DNA from: Pseudomonadota bacterium
GTDB taxonomy: Bacteria; Pseudomonadota; Gammaproteobacteria; Burkholderiales; Burkholderiaceae_B
NCBI GenBank assembly: GCA_023439305.1
Contig: JAEXOO010000003.1
Location: 1-64,000 of the forward strand
Length of the DNA: 64,000 bases
Direction: 5' to 3'
Both the position numbers and the translations under genes were made by a program. How positions within the stretch are numbered: the first letter of the stretch is position 1; each line of letters starts with the position of its first letter. Shown piece after piece: positions 36,037-43,127 of this stretch. A model generated the notes under the pieces. That model made no database searches. It worked only from the letters and a program-made list of their open reading frames with translations, and was not told the origin of the DNA.

Positions 36037-36692
36037 ACTTCACCAATCTGGACTGGCCGCTGATCGGCGAAGCCACCATCGACACCTTGTTGATGACCGG
36101 CGTGTCCCTGGCGTTTACCGTGATCATCGGTTTGCCTCTGGGCGTGCTGCTGTTTCTGACCAGCCGCAAGCAGATGCTGGACAACGCCTGGATCTACCAG
36201 TCTCTGTCCTTGGTCGTGAACGTGCTGCGCTCCGTGCCCTTCCTGATCCTGCTGATCGTCATCATTCCCCTGACCCGGCTGCTGGCCGGCACGTCGCTGG
36301 GCGTGCAGGGCGCCATTCCGCCGCTGGTGCTCAGCTCGGCGCCTTTTTTTGCGCGCCTGGTTGAAAACGTCCTGCGCGAATTGGATCCGGGCGTCAATGA
36401 GGCCTGCCGCGCCATGGGCGCCAACTCCCGCCAGACTGTATTGTGGGCTTTGCTGCCCGAGGCTACGACGGGCATTGTTGCCGCTGTCATCGTTACCGCC
36501 ATTGCGCTGGTGGGGTATTCGGCCATGTCGGGCGTTATCGGCGGCGGCGGCCTGGGAGACCTGGCCCTGCGATTCGGTTATCAACGTTACCAAACGGATG
36601 TCATGGTGGTGACCGTGGCGATCCTGGTTGTGCTGGTGCAGCTCCTGCAGATCTTTGGAGATGCTTTAGTGGCTCGCTTGAGCCGAAAATAA
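36033..36692 (+). CDS. metI: methionine ABC transporter permease MetI
   Basis: Membrane subunit (219 residues) with five predicted helices and the ABC-binding loop EACRAMGANSRQT. The segments LVVNVLRSVPFLILLI and GYSAMSGVIGGGGLGDLA are diagnostic of MetI. It overlaps metN by 4 bases and precedes metQ by 56 bases, completing the importer. Confidence 0.96.
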   Translation: MNFTNLDWPLIGEATIDTLLMTGVSLAFTVIIGLPLGVLLFLTSRKQMLDNAWIYQSLSLVVNVLRSVPFLILLIVIIPLTRLLAGTSLGVQGAIPPLVLSSAPFFARLVENVLRELDPGVNEACRAMGANSRQTVLWALLPEATTGIVAAVIVTAIALVGYSAMSGVIGGGGLGDLALRFGYQRYQTDVMVVTVAILVVLVQLLQIFGDALVARLSRK

Positions 36693-36748
36693 GTCCAGGC
36701 CGGCGGCCGATGCAACGGTGCGCGTGCCTATTCGCAATGGAGTCTTTC

Positions 36749-37540
36749 ATGTCTTTTAAGAAATTCGTACCCGTCCTGGCCCTGTCTGTATCGGCCCTGT
36801 TCGCCAGCACGGCGCATGCTGCCGAGAAGCTGTCGGTAGCTGCCACGCCCGTGCCGCACGCTGAGCTGCTGGAGTTCGTGAAGCCTGCGTTGGCGAAAGA
36901 AGGCGTGGAGCTGGACATCAAGGTGTTCACCGACTATGTGCAGCCCAACCAGCAAGTGGCCGACGGTCATCTGGACGCTAACTTCTTCCAGCACAAGCCT
37001 TATCTGGACAGCTTCAACGCAGAACACAAGACCGACCTGGTATCCGTCGGCCTGGTGCACGTGGAGCCCTTCGGCGCCTATTCCACGAAGATCAAGAGCC
37101 TGGACGAGCTGAAGGAAGGCGCTCTGATCGCCATTCCCAATGATCCATCCAACGGCGCTCGCGCCTTGCTGCTGCTGCAGAAGGCCGGCGTGATCACGCT
37201 CAAGGACCCGTCCAACATTCTGGCGACTTCGCGCGATATCGCCGAGAACCCCAAGAAGCTGAAGTTCAAAGAGCTGGAAGCTGCTACCCTGCCGCGCGTG
37301 CTGGCTGACGTGGACGTGGCTTTGATCAACACCAACTATGCGCTGGAAGCCGGCCTGAACCCGACCAAGGACGCCCTGGTGATCGAAGGCGCTGATTCTC
37401 CCTACGCCAACCTGATCGCTGTGGCCGCCAAGAACAAGGACGACGCTCGCGTGGCCAAGCTGGTCAAAGCGCTGCACTCCGATGAGGTCAAGGCCTTCAT
37501 CAAGGACAAATACAAGGGTTCCATCGTTCCCGCGTTCTGA
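36749..37540 (+). CDS. metQ: methionine-binding protein MetQ
   Basis: Periplasmic binding protein of MetNIQ (263 residues). Family segments include ATPVPHAELLEFVKP, YVQPNQQV, DANFFQHKPYLD and IPNDPSNGARAL. The signal peptide ends at about TAHA-AEK (24) with no lipobox cysteine, so the protein seems soluble rather than a lipoprotein. The start at 36749 has GGAG 6 bases upstream; an in-frame ATG at 36737 overlaps that ribosome site and was rejected. A strong terminator follows. Confidence 0.95.
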   Translation: MSFKKFVPVLALSVSALFASTAHAAEKLSVAATPVPHAELLEFVKPALAKEGVELDIKVFTDYVQPNQQVADGHLDANFFQHKPYLDSFNAEHKTDLVSVGLVHVEPFGAYSTKIKSLDELKEGALIAIPNDPSNGARALLLLQKAGVITLKDPSNILATSRDIAENPKKLKFKELEAATLPRVLADVDVALINTNYALEAGLNPTKDALVIEGADSPYANLIAVAAKNKDDARVAKLVKALHSDEVKAFIKDKYKGSIVPAF

Positions 37541-37552
37541 TCCGCTCGCTTG

Positions 37553-37588
37553 AAAAACCTCGGGATTTCCCGAGGTTTTTCTTTTTTT
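37553..37588 (+). terminator. rho-independent terminator after metQ
   Basis: AAAAACCTCGGG pairs with CCCGAGGTTTTT around ATTT, followed by CTTTTTTT. The A-rich left arm and T-rich right arm make it usable in both directions. It closes the metNIQ operon. Confidence 0.93.
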
Positions 37589-37639
37589 GGGCAGCAAGAA
37601 GGTATCGGTTTCCATCGCTTCAGGTACGATAGGTCTAGC

Positions 37640-37703
37640 TCGGCGCAGGCCATAAGCCCCGCGCCGACCCAGGCTGAATCATCGAACTGGCCTGCCGCAG
37701 GCC
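37640..37703 (+). other. two hairpins in the glnH leader
   Basis: TCGGCGC (37640-37646) pairs with GCGCCGA (37661-37667) and encloses an inner GGC/GCC pairing. Further on GGCCTG (37689-37694) pairs with CAGGCC (37698-37703), 10 bases before the ribosome site AGAGGAG. Their nearness to the ribosome site suggests a translational or stability role; no known riboswitch is recognised. Confidence 0.4.
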
Positions 37704-37726
37704 GGAACCTAGAAGAGGAGCTGTTG

Positions 37727-38485
37727 ATGTTCAACAAGAAAATGAAGACCCTTATGGCGGGCCTGACATTGGCCCTGGCCTTGCCGGCCGGACACGCGCT
37801 GGCCCAGCAGGGCAAAGAGCTGGTGGTGGCGACGGATACCGCCTTCGTGCCGTTCGAGTTCAAGCAGAACGGCAAGTACACGGGCTTTGACATCGACCTG
37901 TGGGACGCCGTGGCCAAGAAGGCCAATCTGAACTACAAGCTTCAGCCCATGGACTTCAACGGCATTATTCCCGGCCTTCAGACACGCAATCTGGACGTGG
38001 CGCTGGCGGGCATCACCATTCGCGACGACCGCAAGCAGGTAATCGACTTCTCCGACCCCTATTACGAGAGCGGCCTGGCCATATTGGTCAATGCGGACAA
38101 TTCGGACATCAAGACAGCCAAAGACCTGGAAGGTAAGACCGTGGCTGTGAAAATCGGCACGGCCACCGTGGACTACATGCAACGCTCGGTACCGACGGCC
38201 AAGCTCAAGCTGTTCCCCAATATCGACAATGCCTTTTTGGAACTGGCGACCGGCCGTGTGGATGCCGTGGTTCACGATACGCCCAACGTCCAGTACTACG
38301 CTCAGACCGGCGGCAAGGACCGCGTGAAGGTGACTGGCGCAGTCAAGAGCGGCGATTTCTATGGCATTGCTTTCCCCAAGGGCAGCGAGTTGGTTCCCGT
38401 GGTGAATCAGGCCCTGAAAGACATCCGAGCCGACGGCACATACGACAAGCTCTATCAGAAGTGGTTCGGCAAGCAGCCTGACTGA
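37727..38485 (+). CDS. glnH: glutamine-type ABC transporter binding protein GlnH
   Basis: Periplasmic amino-acid-binding protein (252 residues). A signal peptide cleaves near HALA-QQGK (26). The mature part has ATDTAFVPFEF, YTGFDIDLWDAVAKK, FNGIIPGLQTRNLDVALAGITI and DFSDPYYESG, all closely matching E. coli GlnH; the Arg and Asp of the ligand pocket are included. AGAGGAG lies 6 bases before the ATG. It is separated from glnP by 109 bases that contain a terminator-like hairpin. Confidence 0.92.
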   Translation: MFNKKMKTLMAGLTLALALPAGHALAQQGKELVVATDTAFVPFEFKQNGKYTGFDIDLWDAVAKKANLNYKLQPMDFNGIIPGLQTRNLDVALAGITIRDDRKQVIDFSDPYYESGLAILVNADNSDIKTAKDLEGKTVAVKIGTATVDYMQRSVPTAKLKLFPNIDNAFLELATGRVDAVVHDTPNVQYYAQTGGKDRVKVTGAVKSGDFYGIAFPKGSELVPVVNQALKDIRADGTYDKLYQKWFGKQPD

Positions 38486-38505
38486 TTCGAGCCGAGCGCA
38501 GTATG

Positions 38506-38550
38506 AAGCGGCGATCACGTGCCAGTCGCGGGTCGCCGCTTTTGTTTTTC
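38506..38550 (+). terminator. terminator-like hairpin between glnH and glnP
   Basis: AAGCGGCGA (38506-38514) pairs perfectly with TCGCCGCTT (38533-38541) around an 18-base loop and is followed by TTGTTTTTC. Since glnP and glnQ lie downstream on the same strand, it probably attenuates rather than fully stops transcription, giving more binding protein than transporter. Confidence 0.7.
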
Positions 38551-38569
38551 CGCCGCGCACGACGCGGCG
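38551..38569 (+). other. second GC hairpin before glnP
   Basis: CGCCGCG pairs with CGCGGCG around CACGA (7 bp), directly after the terminator-like hairpin and 25 bases before the glnP start. It may stabilise the glnH 3' end or the 5' end of a processed glnPQ message. Confidence 0.45.
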
Positions 38570-38594
38570 CGTCACTTAACGCAAAGGTAGCATC

Positions 38595-39434
38595 GTGACT
38601 TTTCAATGGGACGCAATCTGGGGGGCGCTGCCCAGCCTCCTGGAAGGAACAAAAATGACCTTGCTCATTACGGTGATGGGCTTGGTGGGCGGGGGCATAC
38701 TGGGTTTCCTGACAGGCGTCATCACGACGTACGTGCGGGTGCCCGTCACGCTGCGCAACGCCTTGCTGGCCGTATTGGGCCTGATCGTGCTGGGGTTTCT
38801 GGGGCGCGGCATTTCCTGGGCGGTCAGCAACTGGTTCGGCAATGTGCCGGGCTGGGTCTGGAGTGTTCTGCAGGCGGCGGTCCTCGTGGCCCTGCTGGGT
38901 GGCTTGCGGCGATCCTTGCTGGTGATTCTGTCTTTTCTGTGCCAGGTCTATGTACTGGTCATACGCGGCACGCCCATCGTGGTGCAGGTGATGTTCATCT
39001 ACTTTGCCCTGCCCATGCTGGCCGGCATACGCATCGACGGGCTGATGGCCGCCATCTTCACTTTGATGATCAACTCGGGCGCCTATATTTCCGAGATCGT
39101 GCGCGGCGCCTTGCTGTCGGTGCCCAAGGGCCTGAAGGAAGCAGGCGAAGCCATGGGGCTGCCGTTTCACAAAATTCTGATTCACATTATCGGGCCGGTG
39201 GCGTTTCGACGCATGATTCCGGCCATGGGCAATCAGTGCATCATCAGCCTGAAGGATTCGTCGCTGTTCATCGTGATCGGCGTGGCCGAGCTGACGCGGC
39301 AGGGGCAGGAGATCATTGCCAATAATTTCCGCTCCGTTGAGATCTGGGGCGCAGTGGCGGTCATTTATCTCATCCTGACCGGGCTGATCGCGCTGACGCT
39401 GAAGTTCATCGAACACCGCATGAGGATAGTATGA
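38595..39434 (+). CDS. glnP: glutamine-type ABC transporter permease GlnP with a membrane insertion
   Basis: Inner-membrane permease. Most of the chain matches E. coli GlnP closely: IRGTPIVVQVMFIYFALPM, INSGAYISEIVRGA, the ABC-contact loop EAGEAMGLPF and LFIVIGVAELTRQGQEII. At 279 residues it is about 60 longer than E. coli GlnP (219). The surplus is a hydrophobic block at about 55-110, between the first helix and the RGTP helix, which looks like two extra transmembrane segments. Translation starts at GTG 38595, because the preceding WGALPSLLEGTK belongs to the family N-terminus; AAGGTAG lies upstream. It overlaps glnQ by ATGA. Confidence 0.9.
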   Translation: MTFQWDAIWGALPSLLEGTKMTLLITVMGLVGGGILGFLTGVITTYVRVPVTLRNALLAVLGLIVLGFLGRGISWAVSNWFGNVPGWVWSVLQAAVLVALLGGLRRSLLVILSFLCQVYVLVIRGTPIVVQVMFIYFALPMLAGIRIDGLMAAIFTLMINSGAYISEIVRGALLSVPKGLKEAGEAMGLPFHKILIHIIGPVAFRRMIPAMGNQCIISLKDSSLFIVIGVAELTRQGQEIIANNFRSVEIWGAVAVIYLILTGLIALTLKFIEHRMRIV

Positions 39435-40159
39435 GCATTGTCGAGTTCAAGAATGTGACCAAGCGCTTTGGCCAGAACATTGTGCTGGACGACATCAGCC
39501 TGAACATGGACAAGGGCGAAGTCGTGGTGGTGGTCGGGCCGTCGGGCTCGGGCAAGTCCACTTTTCTGCGCTGCATCAATAAACTGGAGGACATCCAGGG
39601 CGGCGATATTGTGGTCAATGGCCTGAGCGTGAACGGCACGCCGGCCCAGGTGCGCGAGCTTCGTCGCGAGGCCGGCATGGTGTTTCAGCAGTTCAATCTG
39701 TTTCCTCAGATGACGGCGCTGGAAAATGTGATGTTCGGCCCCGTTCACACGCGAGGGGCCAGCCGTTCCGATGCGCGCGCCCAGGCCATGGATCTGCTTG
39801 CCAAGGTGGGGCTGGCGGAGCGGGTGGACCACTACCCCAGCGAGTTGTCGGGGGGGCAGCAACAGCGGGTGGCCATTGCTCGCGCTCTGGCGATCAAGCC
39901 CAAGCTGATGCTGTTTGACGAGCCGACCTCCGCGCTGGATCCTGAATTACGCCAGGAAGTGCTGAAAGTCATGCAGTTGCTGGCCGAAGAGGGCATGACC
40001 ATGGTGGTGGTGACGCACGAGATGGACTTTGCCCGCCGCGTGGGCAGCCGTCTGCTGTTCATAGACCAGGGCAAGGTGGCCCACGATGGCCCGCCGGCCG
40101 AATTGCTGGTCAATCCGCCCAGCCAGCGTTTGAAGGACTTTTTGCAGCACGTGGTGTAG
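39431..40159 (+). CDS. glnQ: glutamine-type ABC transporter ATPase GlnQ
   Basis: ATPase of the importer (242 residues), with Walker A GPSGSGKST (36-44), Q-loop QQFNLFP, signature LSGGQQQR, Walker B LMLFDEPTSALD and the switch His in THEMDF. This set is typical of polar amino acid transporters. It is translationally coupled to glnP. A long hairpin lies 34 bases past its stop. Confidence 0.95.
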   Translation: MSIVEFKNVTKRFGQNIVLDDISLNMDKGEVVVVVGPSGSGKSTFLRCINKLEDIQGGDIVVNGLSVNGTPAQVRELRREAGMVFQQFNLFPQMTALENVMFGPVHTRGASRSDARAQAMDLLAKVGLAERVDHYPSELSGGQQQRVAIARALAIKPKLMLFDEPTSALDPELRQEVLKVMQLLAEEGMTMVVVTHEMDFARRVGSRLLFIDQGKVAHDGPPAELLVNPPSQRLKDFLQHVV

Positions 40160-40193
40160 GAGGAGCGGCAATAAGGTGATTGGAATCAGTGCA

Positions 40194-40230
40194 GCCGGTC
40201 AAGGCTCGTTCATCCCGCGCCTTGATCGGC
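40194..40230. terminator. hairpin after glnQ
   Basis: GCCGGTCAAGGC (40194-40205) pairs with GCCTTGATCGGC (40219-40230), a 12-bp stem with one G-U pair and a 13-base loop. The T run is poor and late (CCTTTTCT from 40242), so it may stabilise the message end as much as terminate it. Confidence 0.5.
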
Positions 40231-40285
40231 GTCTATAGAAACCTTTTCTGTATTGAACCTTGGCATCTGCACGTCATGTAAAGAA

Positions 40286-40323
40286 GCAAAAAAATGCCAG
40301 TCAGCATTTAACTGACTGGCATT
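40286..40323 (-). terminator. rho-independent terminator of the reverse DUF6776-like gene
   Basis: On the reverse strand AATGCCAGTCAG pairs with CTGACTGGCATT around a 7-base loop and is followed by TTTTTGC. The stem is perfect (12 bp). It lies 37 bases past the stop of the gene at 40361-41062. Confidence 0.92.
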
Positions 40324-40360
40324 GAGCCCGCAGGCTCGTTGTTCTGGCTGGAAGGCGGAT

Positions 40361-41062
40361 TCAGCGCGAGACGAAAATAGTACGAGTGGCGCTGACGCGT
40401 TCCGAGCCTTCGGGTTTGATGCGGATGGTGATCTGCCTGGGATTGAAGCCCGCGGGCAATTCGGATTGGCCGTCGACATAGGCATAGCGTTCGAGGCCGA
40501 TCGTGACCGGGGGCAGATCAACGTTGCCGTTGCGGCCGTTGGTGTAGCGGCCGGCGGCCACCATTTCCATGATGCCCTTGAATTCGGTGTCTTTGCCCTT
40601 GTCCTGCATGATCAGCACGAAATGGCGCAGTTGGCCGTCCTTGACGGTAAATTCGGCAGCCCGGATACCAGGGGAGGTGCCACGCGGGTCGGGCGGCATG
40701 GCATCGGCGAACAGAGCCAGGTCTTTTTCCAGCTTGTCGACCTTGGCCTGCAGAGTGCCGACCTGGCTATCCAGAGAGCCTTCTTTCTGACGGGTGTCGT
40801 CCAGGTCCCGGCTGGTCTGGTTCAGTTGGCCCTGCAGACGCTGCTTGTCCGCATTGGCGCTGTTCAGGTCGTAGTGCAGTTGTTCGGACTGTTCGACGGT
40901 CAGGCGTGGCGGGCCGTAGCTCTTTTGCAGAAAAAGCAGGCCGCCGGCGCCCAGGGCGATACCGGTCAGTAGGAGAACCAACCAGCGCGGCACGCGTCGC
41001 TTGCGACGGCTGGAGCCATAGGCGGTGGGTTTGAATACGGCGCGTTTGGAGGAACCAAGCAT
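40361..41062 (-). CDS. membrane-anchored coiled-coil protein (DUF6776-like)
   Basis: A 233-residue protein with a basic cytoplasmic start (SSRRKRRVPR), one transmembrane helix (about 28-47), a coiled coil (about 60-118, rich in Gln, Asp, Lys and Leu with heptad spacing) and a C-terminal beta-rich domain of alternating strands. It resembles uncharacterised betaproteobacterial envelope proteins; I cannot assign a function. The start is the ATG at 41062; an upstream TTG would add an unlikely leader. It stands alone between glnQ and murU with its own terminator. Confidence 0.65.
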   Translation of the reverse strand: MLGSSKRAVFKPTAYGSSRRKRRVPRWLVLLLTGIALGAGGLLFLQKSYGPPRLTVEQSEQLHYDLNSANADKQRLQGQLNQTSRDLDDTRQKEGSLDSQVGTLQAKVDKLEKDLALFADAMPPDPRGTSPGIRAAEFTVKDGQLRHFVLIMQDKGKDTEFKGIMEMVAAGRYTNGRNGNVDLPPVTIGLERYAYVDGQSELPAGFNPRQITIRIKPEGSERVSATRTIFVSR

Positions 41063-41226
41063 GAGGACAATTGTTCCTGTCAGACAGGCGGACTTGCGTG
41101 AAGGGAAGTCCTGTTTACAAAACCAGACAGCATAGTCTTCAATCGAAGAGCAAGGGTGCAAGCGGTCGGCTTTGTTGCCCTTTGTTGTGCTTGGAAACGA
41201 TTGAAACGCTGTCCCTGAATGTCAGT

Positions 41227-41937
41227 TTACCGTGAGCGCGGCAGCGATTCCAAGTGCTGATTCAAGGCCCGCAGGCGTTCTGGCGTGCCGACGTCCATCC
41301 AGAACCCGTCATGCAGTGTGCCCAGTACCTGCCGGCGATCGATGGCGGCATGCAGCAAGGTGGCGGACTTGGCGGCCTGGCCCTTGGGCAGATGGGCGAA
41401 GAGTTCGGGCTTGTAGACACCCAGCCCGCTCAAGGTGGCGCTGCGCGCGCCAGGCTCGTTGCGGGCGCACAAATGCAGGCGGCCGTCTTGCATGCCGAAG
41501 TCGCCCTCGGGGTGGTGGGGCGGGTTGGGTGTCAGTACCAGCCAGGCCAGTTCGTCGCTCTGGCGCAGGCGTTCGGCCATGGCGTGGGCCTGGTCGGGAT
41601 TCCAGTCGCTCCAGACATCGCCGTTCATGACCAGAAAGGGCTCGCCCTGAAAGAAATCCAACACGTTGGCGATGCCGCCGGCGGTTTCCAGCGCTTTGGC
41701 CTCGGGCGAATAGGTCAAGCGCAGGCCCCATTCGCTGCCGTCGCCCAGCGCCGTTTCTATCTGCTGGCCCAACCAGGCGTGGTTGATGATCACATCCCGT
41801 ATGCCGGCACGCGCGAGCGCGTGCAGATGCCAGACGATCAGGGGCTGACCGCCGGCGGGAATCAAGGGCTTGGGGGTGGTGTCAGTCAGGGGGCGCATGC
41901 GTTCGCCCCGACCGGCGGCCAGAATCATGGCGCGCAT
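41227..41937 (-). CDS. murU: N-acetylmuramate-1-phosphate uridylyltransferase MurU
   Basis: Sugar nucleotidyltransferase (236 residues) that makes UDP-MurNAc from MurNAc-1-phosphate in the recycling route that bypasses MurA-MurB. The activation loop AAGRGERMRPLTD, KPLIPAGG and the metal-binding VMNGDVWSD are clear. It is coupled to amgK by a TGATG overlap, the same pairing as amgK-murU of Pseudomonas putida, also near lptD. Four codons in, a second ATG exists. This route confers intrinsic fosfomycin tolerance in pseudomonads. Confidence 0.88.
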   Translation of the reverse strand: MRAMILAAGRGERMRPLTDTTPKPLIPAGGQPLIVWHLHALARAGIRDVIINHAWLGQQIETALGDGSEWGLRLTYSPEAKALETAGGIANVLDFFQGEPFLVMNGDVWSDWNPDQAHAMAERLRQSDELAWLVLTPNPPHHPEGDFGMQDGRLHLCARNEPGARSATLSGLGVYKPELFAHLPKGQAAKSATLLHAAIDRRQVLGTLHDGFWMDVGTPERLRALNQHLESLPRSR

Positions 41938-42983
41938 CAGACGGTCATTCCCAGTACGGTCTGGCGGCCTTCCAGGCGATTGAGCAGGCGCAGTAAGCCG
42001 TTGAAATTCTGGTAACGGCTGGCGACCTGGTGCACGTATTGCAGCAGGCGGGGCATGTGGTCCAGATAGTGATGCTTGCCGTCGCGCAGGGACAGGCGGG
42101 CGAACACCCCCAGGATGCGCAGGTTGCGTTGCAGGCTCATCCATTCGTATTGCTGGTGGAATACGGCGAAGTCGGAGGGTACGTCCAGTCCCGCTTCCAC
42201 GGCGGCCTGCCAGTAGCGGATGGCCCAGTCCAGTTGCTGCTCTTCGGGCCAGGTGTGGCGGGCATCCATGACCAGCGAGGCGATGTCATAGGTAATGGGG
42301 CCGGCCAGGGCATCCTGGTAGTCGATGACGCCCGGCTCGGTCTGGCCGGGTAGGGGCATCATCAGGTTGGGGCTGTGGAAATCGCGGTGTACCAGCACGG
42401 TGGCGGACTGCACATTGGCCTGGACCAGTTCGTCGAAGGTTGCGTGCAGCATGTCGCGCTCTTTGTCGGTGAGTTCGACTTGGCGGTGGCGCTGTATATA
42501 CCATTCGGGGAAAACCTGCAGCTCTTCGAGCAGGCGGGCCTGGTCGTAGGCAGGCAGGCCTGCGGTGTCGGCCTGCTGGAGCTTGACCAGCGTGAGCAAG
42601 GTGCTGCGATAGAGCTGGTCCAGCGCCTTTTGCTCCATGGGCGATTGCAAGGCATTGTAAAAATTGTCTTGGCCCAGGTCGCTGAGCAGCATGAAACCTT
42701 GTTCACGATCGGCGGCGATAATGTCCGGCACGTGGATTCCGGTAGGAGCAAGCAGCTGCGTGACGTGCAGGAACGGGCCGCAGTCTTCGGTGTCTGGGGG
42801 CGCATCCATCAGGATCAGGCTGCGTCCGTCGGCCTGCAGACGGAAATAGCGGCGGAAGCTGGCATCGCTGGAGGCCGGTTGCAGAGTCTCCAGGTGCAGG
42901 CTGTGGCGGTCTTTCAGGGAGGTCAGCCAGGTGATGGCTTGCTGCAGGCGTGCGTCCGCAGTAGGAGAAAAAGGAACGGGCAT
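41937..42983 (-). CDS. amgK: anomeric MurNAc/GlcNAc kinase AmgK
   Basis: Cytoplasmic kinase of the aminoglycoside-phosphotransferase fold (348 residues) that phosphorylates recycled MurNAc at C1. HRDFHSPNL contains the catalytic Asp201 and Asn206, and DYQDA the metal-binding Asp221. WSDLGQDNF-type N-lobe sequence (LLSDLGQDNFY) is typical. With MurU it forms the cell-wall recycling module. It is divergent from lptD, the gap being 144 bases to the chosen lptD start. Confidence 0.87.
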   Translation of the reverse strand: MPVPFSPTADARLQQAITWLTSLKDRHSLHLETLQPASSDASFRRYFRLQADGRSLILMDAPPDTEDCGPFLHVTQLLAPTGIHVPDIIAADREQGFMLLSDLGQDNFYNALQSPMEQKALDQLYRSTLLTLVKLQQADTAGLPAYDQARLLEELQVFPEWYIQRHRQVELTDKERDMLHATFDELVQANVQSATVLVHRDFHSPNLMMPLPGQTEPGVIDYQDALAGPITYDIASLVMDARHTWPEEQQLDWAIRYWQAAVEAGLDVPSDFAVFHQQYEWMSLQRNLRILGVFARLSLRDGKHHYLDHMPRLLQYVHQVASRYQNFNGLLRLLNRLEGRQTVLGMTV

Positions 42984-43052
42984 GAGATGATTCTGGGCAG
43001 GTGATCGTAACGGTTTGATGTTTTAGCAGTGCCGCTAAACGGCAGCCTTAAC

Positions 43053-43058
43053 TATAAT
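43053..43058 (+). promoter_or_regulatory. candidate -10 element upstream of lptD
   Basis: A perfect TATAAT lies 69 bases before the chosen lptD start. No good -35 is found 16-18 bases upstream. If used, transcription starts near 43065, which rules out the earlier GTG at 43029 as the lptD start. Confidence 0.4.
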
Positions 43059-43127
43059 ACCGGGTCGCCAGGCATTTCATCACCTGGCAGGACAAATGTG
43101 CAGCACACAATTGGAGGCGCATTCTCA

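Noticed and set aside
37589..37726. Possible sigma-54 promoter for the glutamine transporter
   Set aside because: No GG-N10-GC pair of the -24/-12 type with proper spacing was found.
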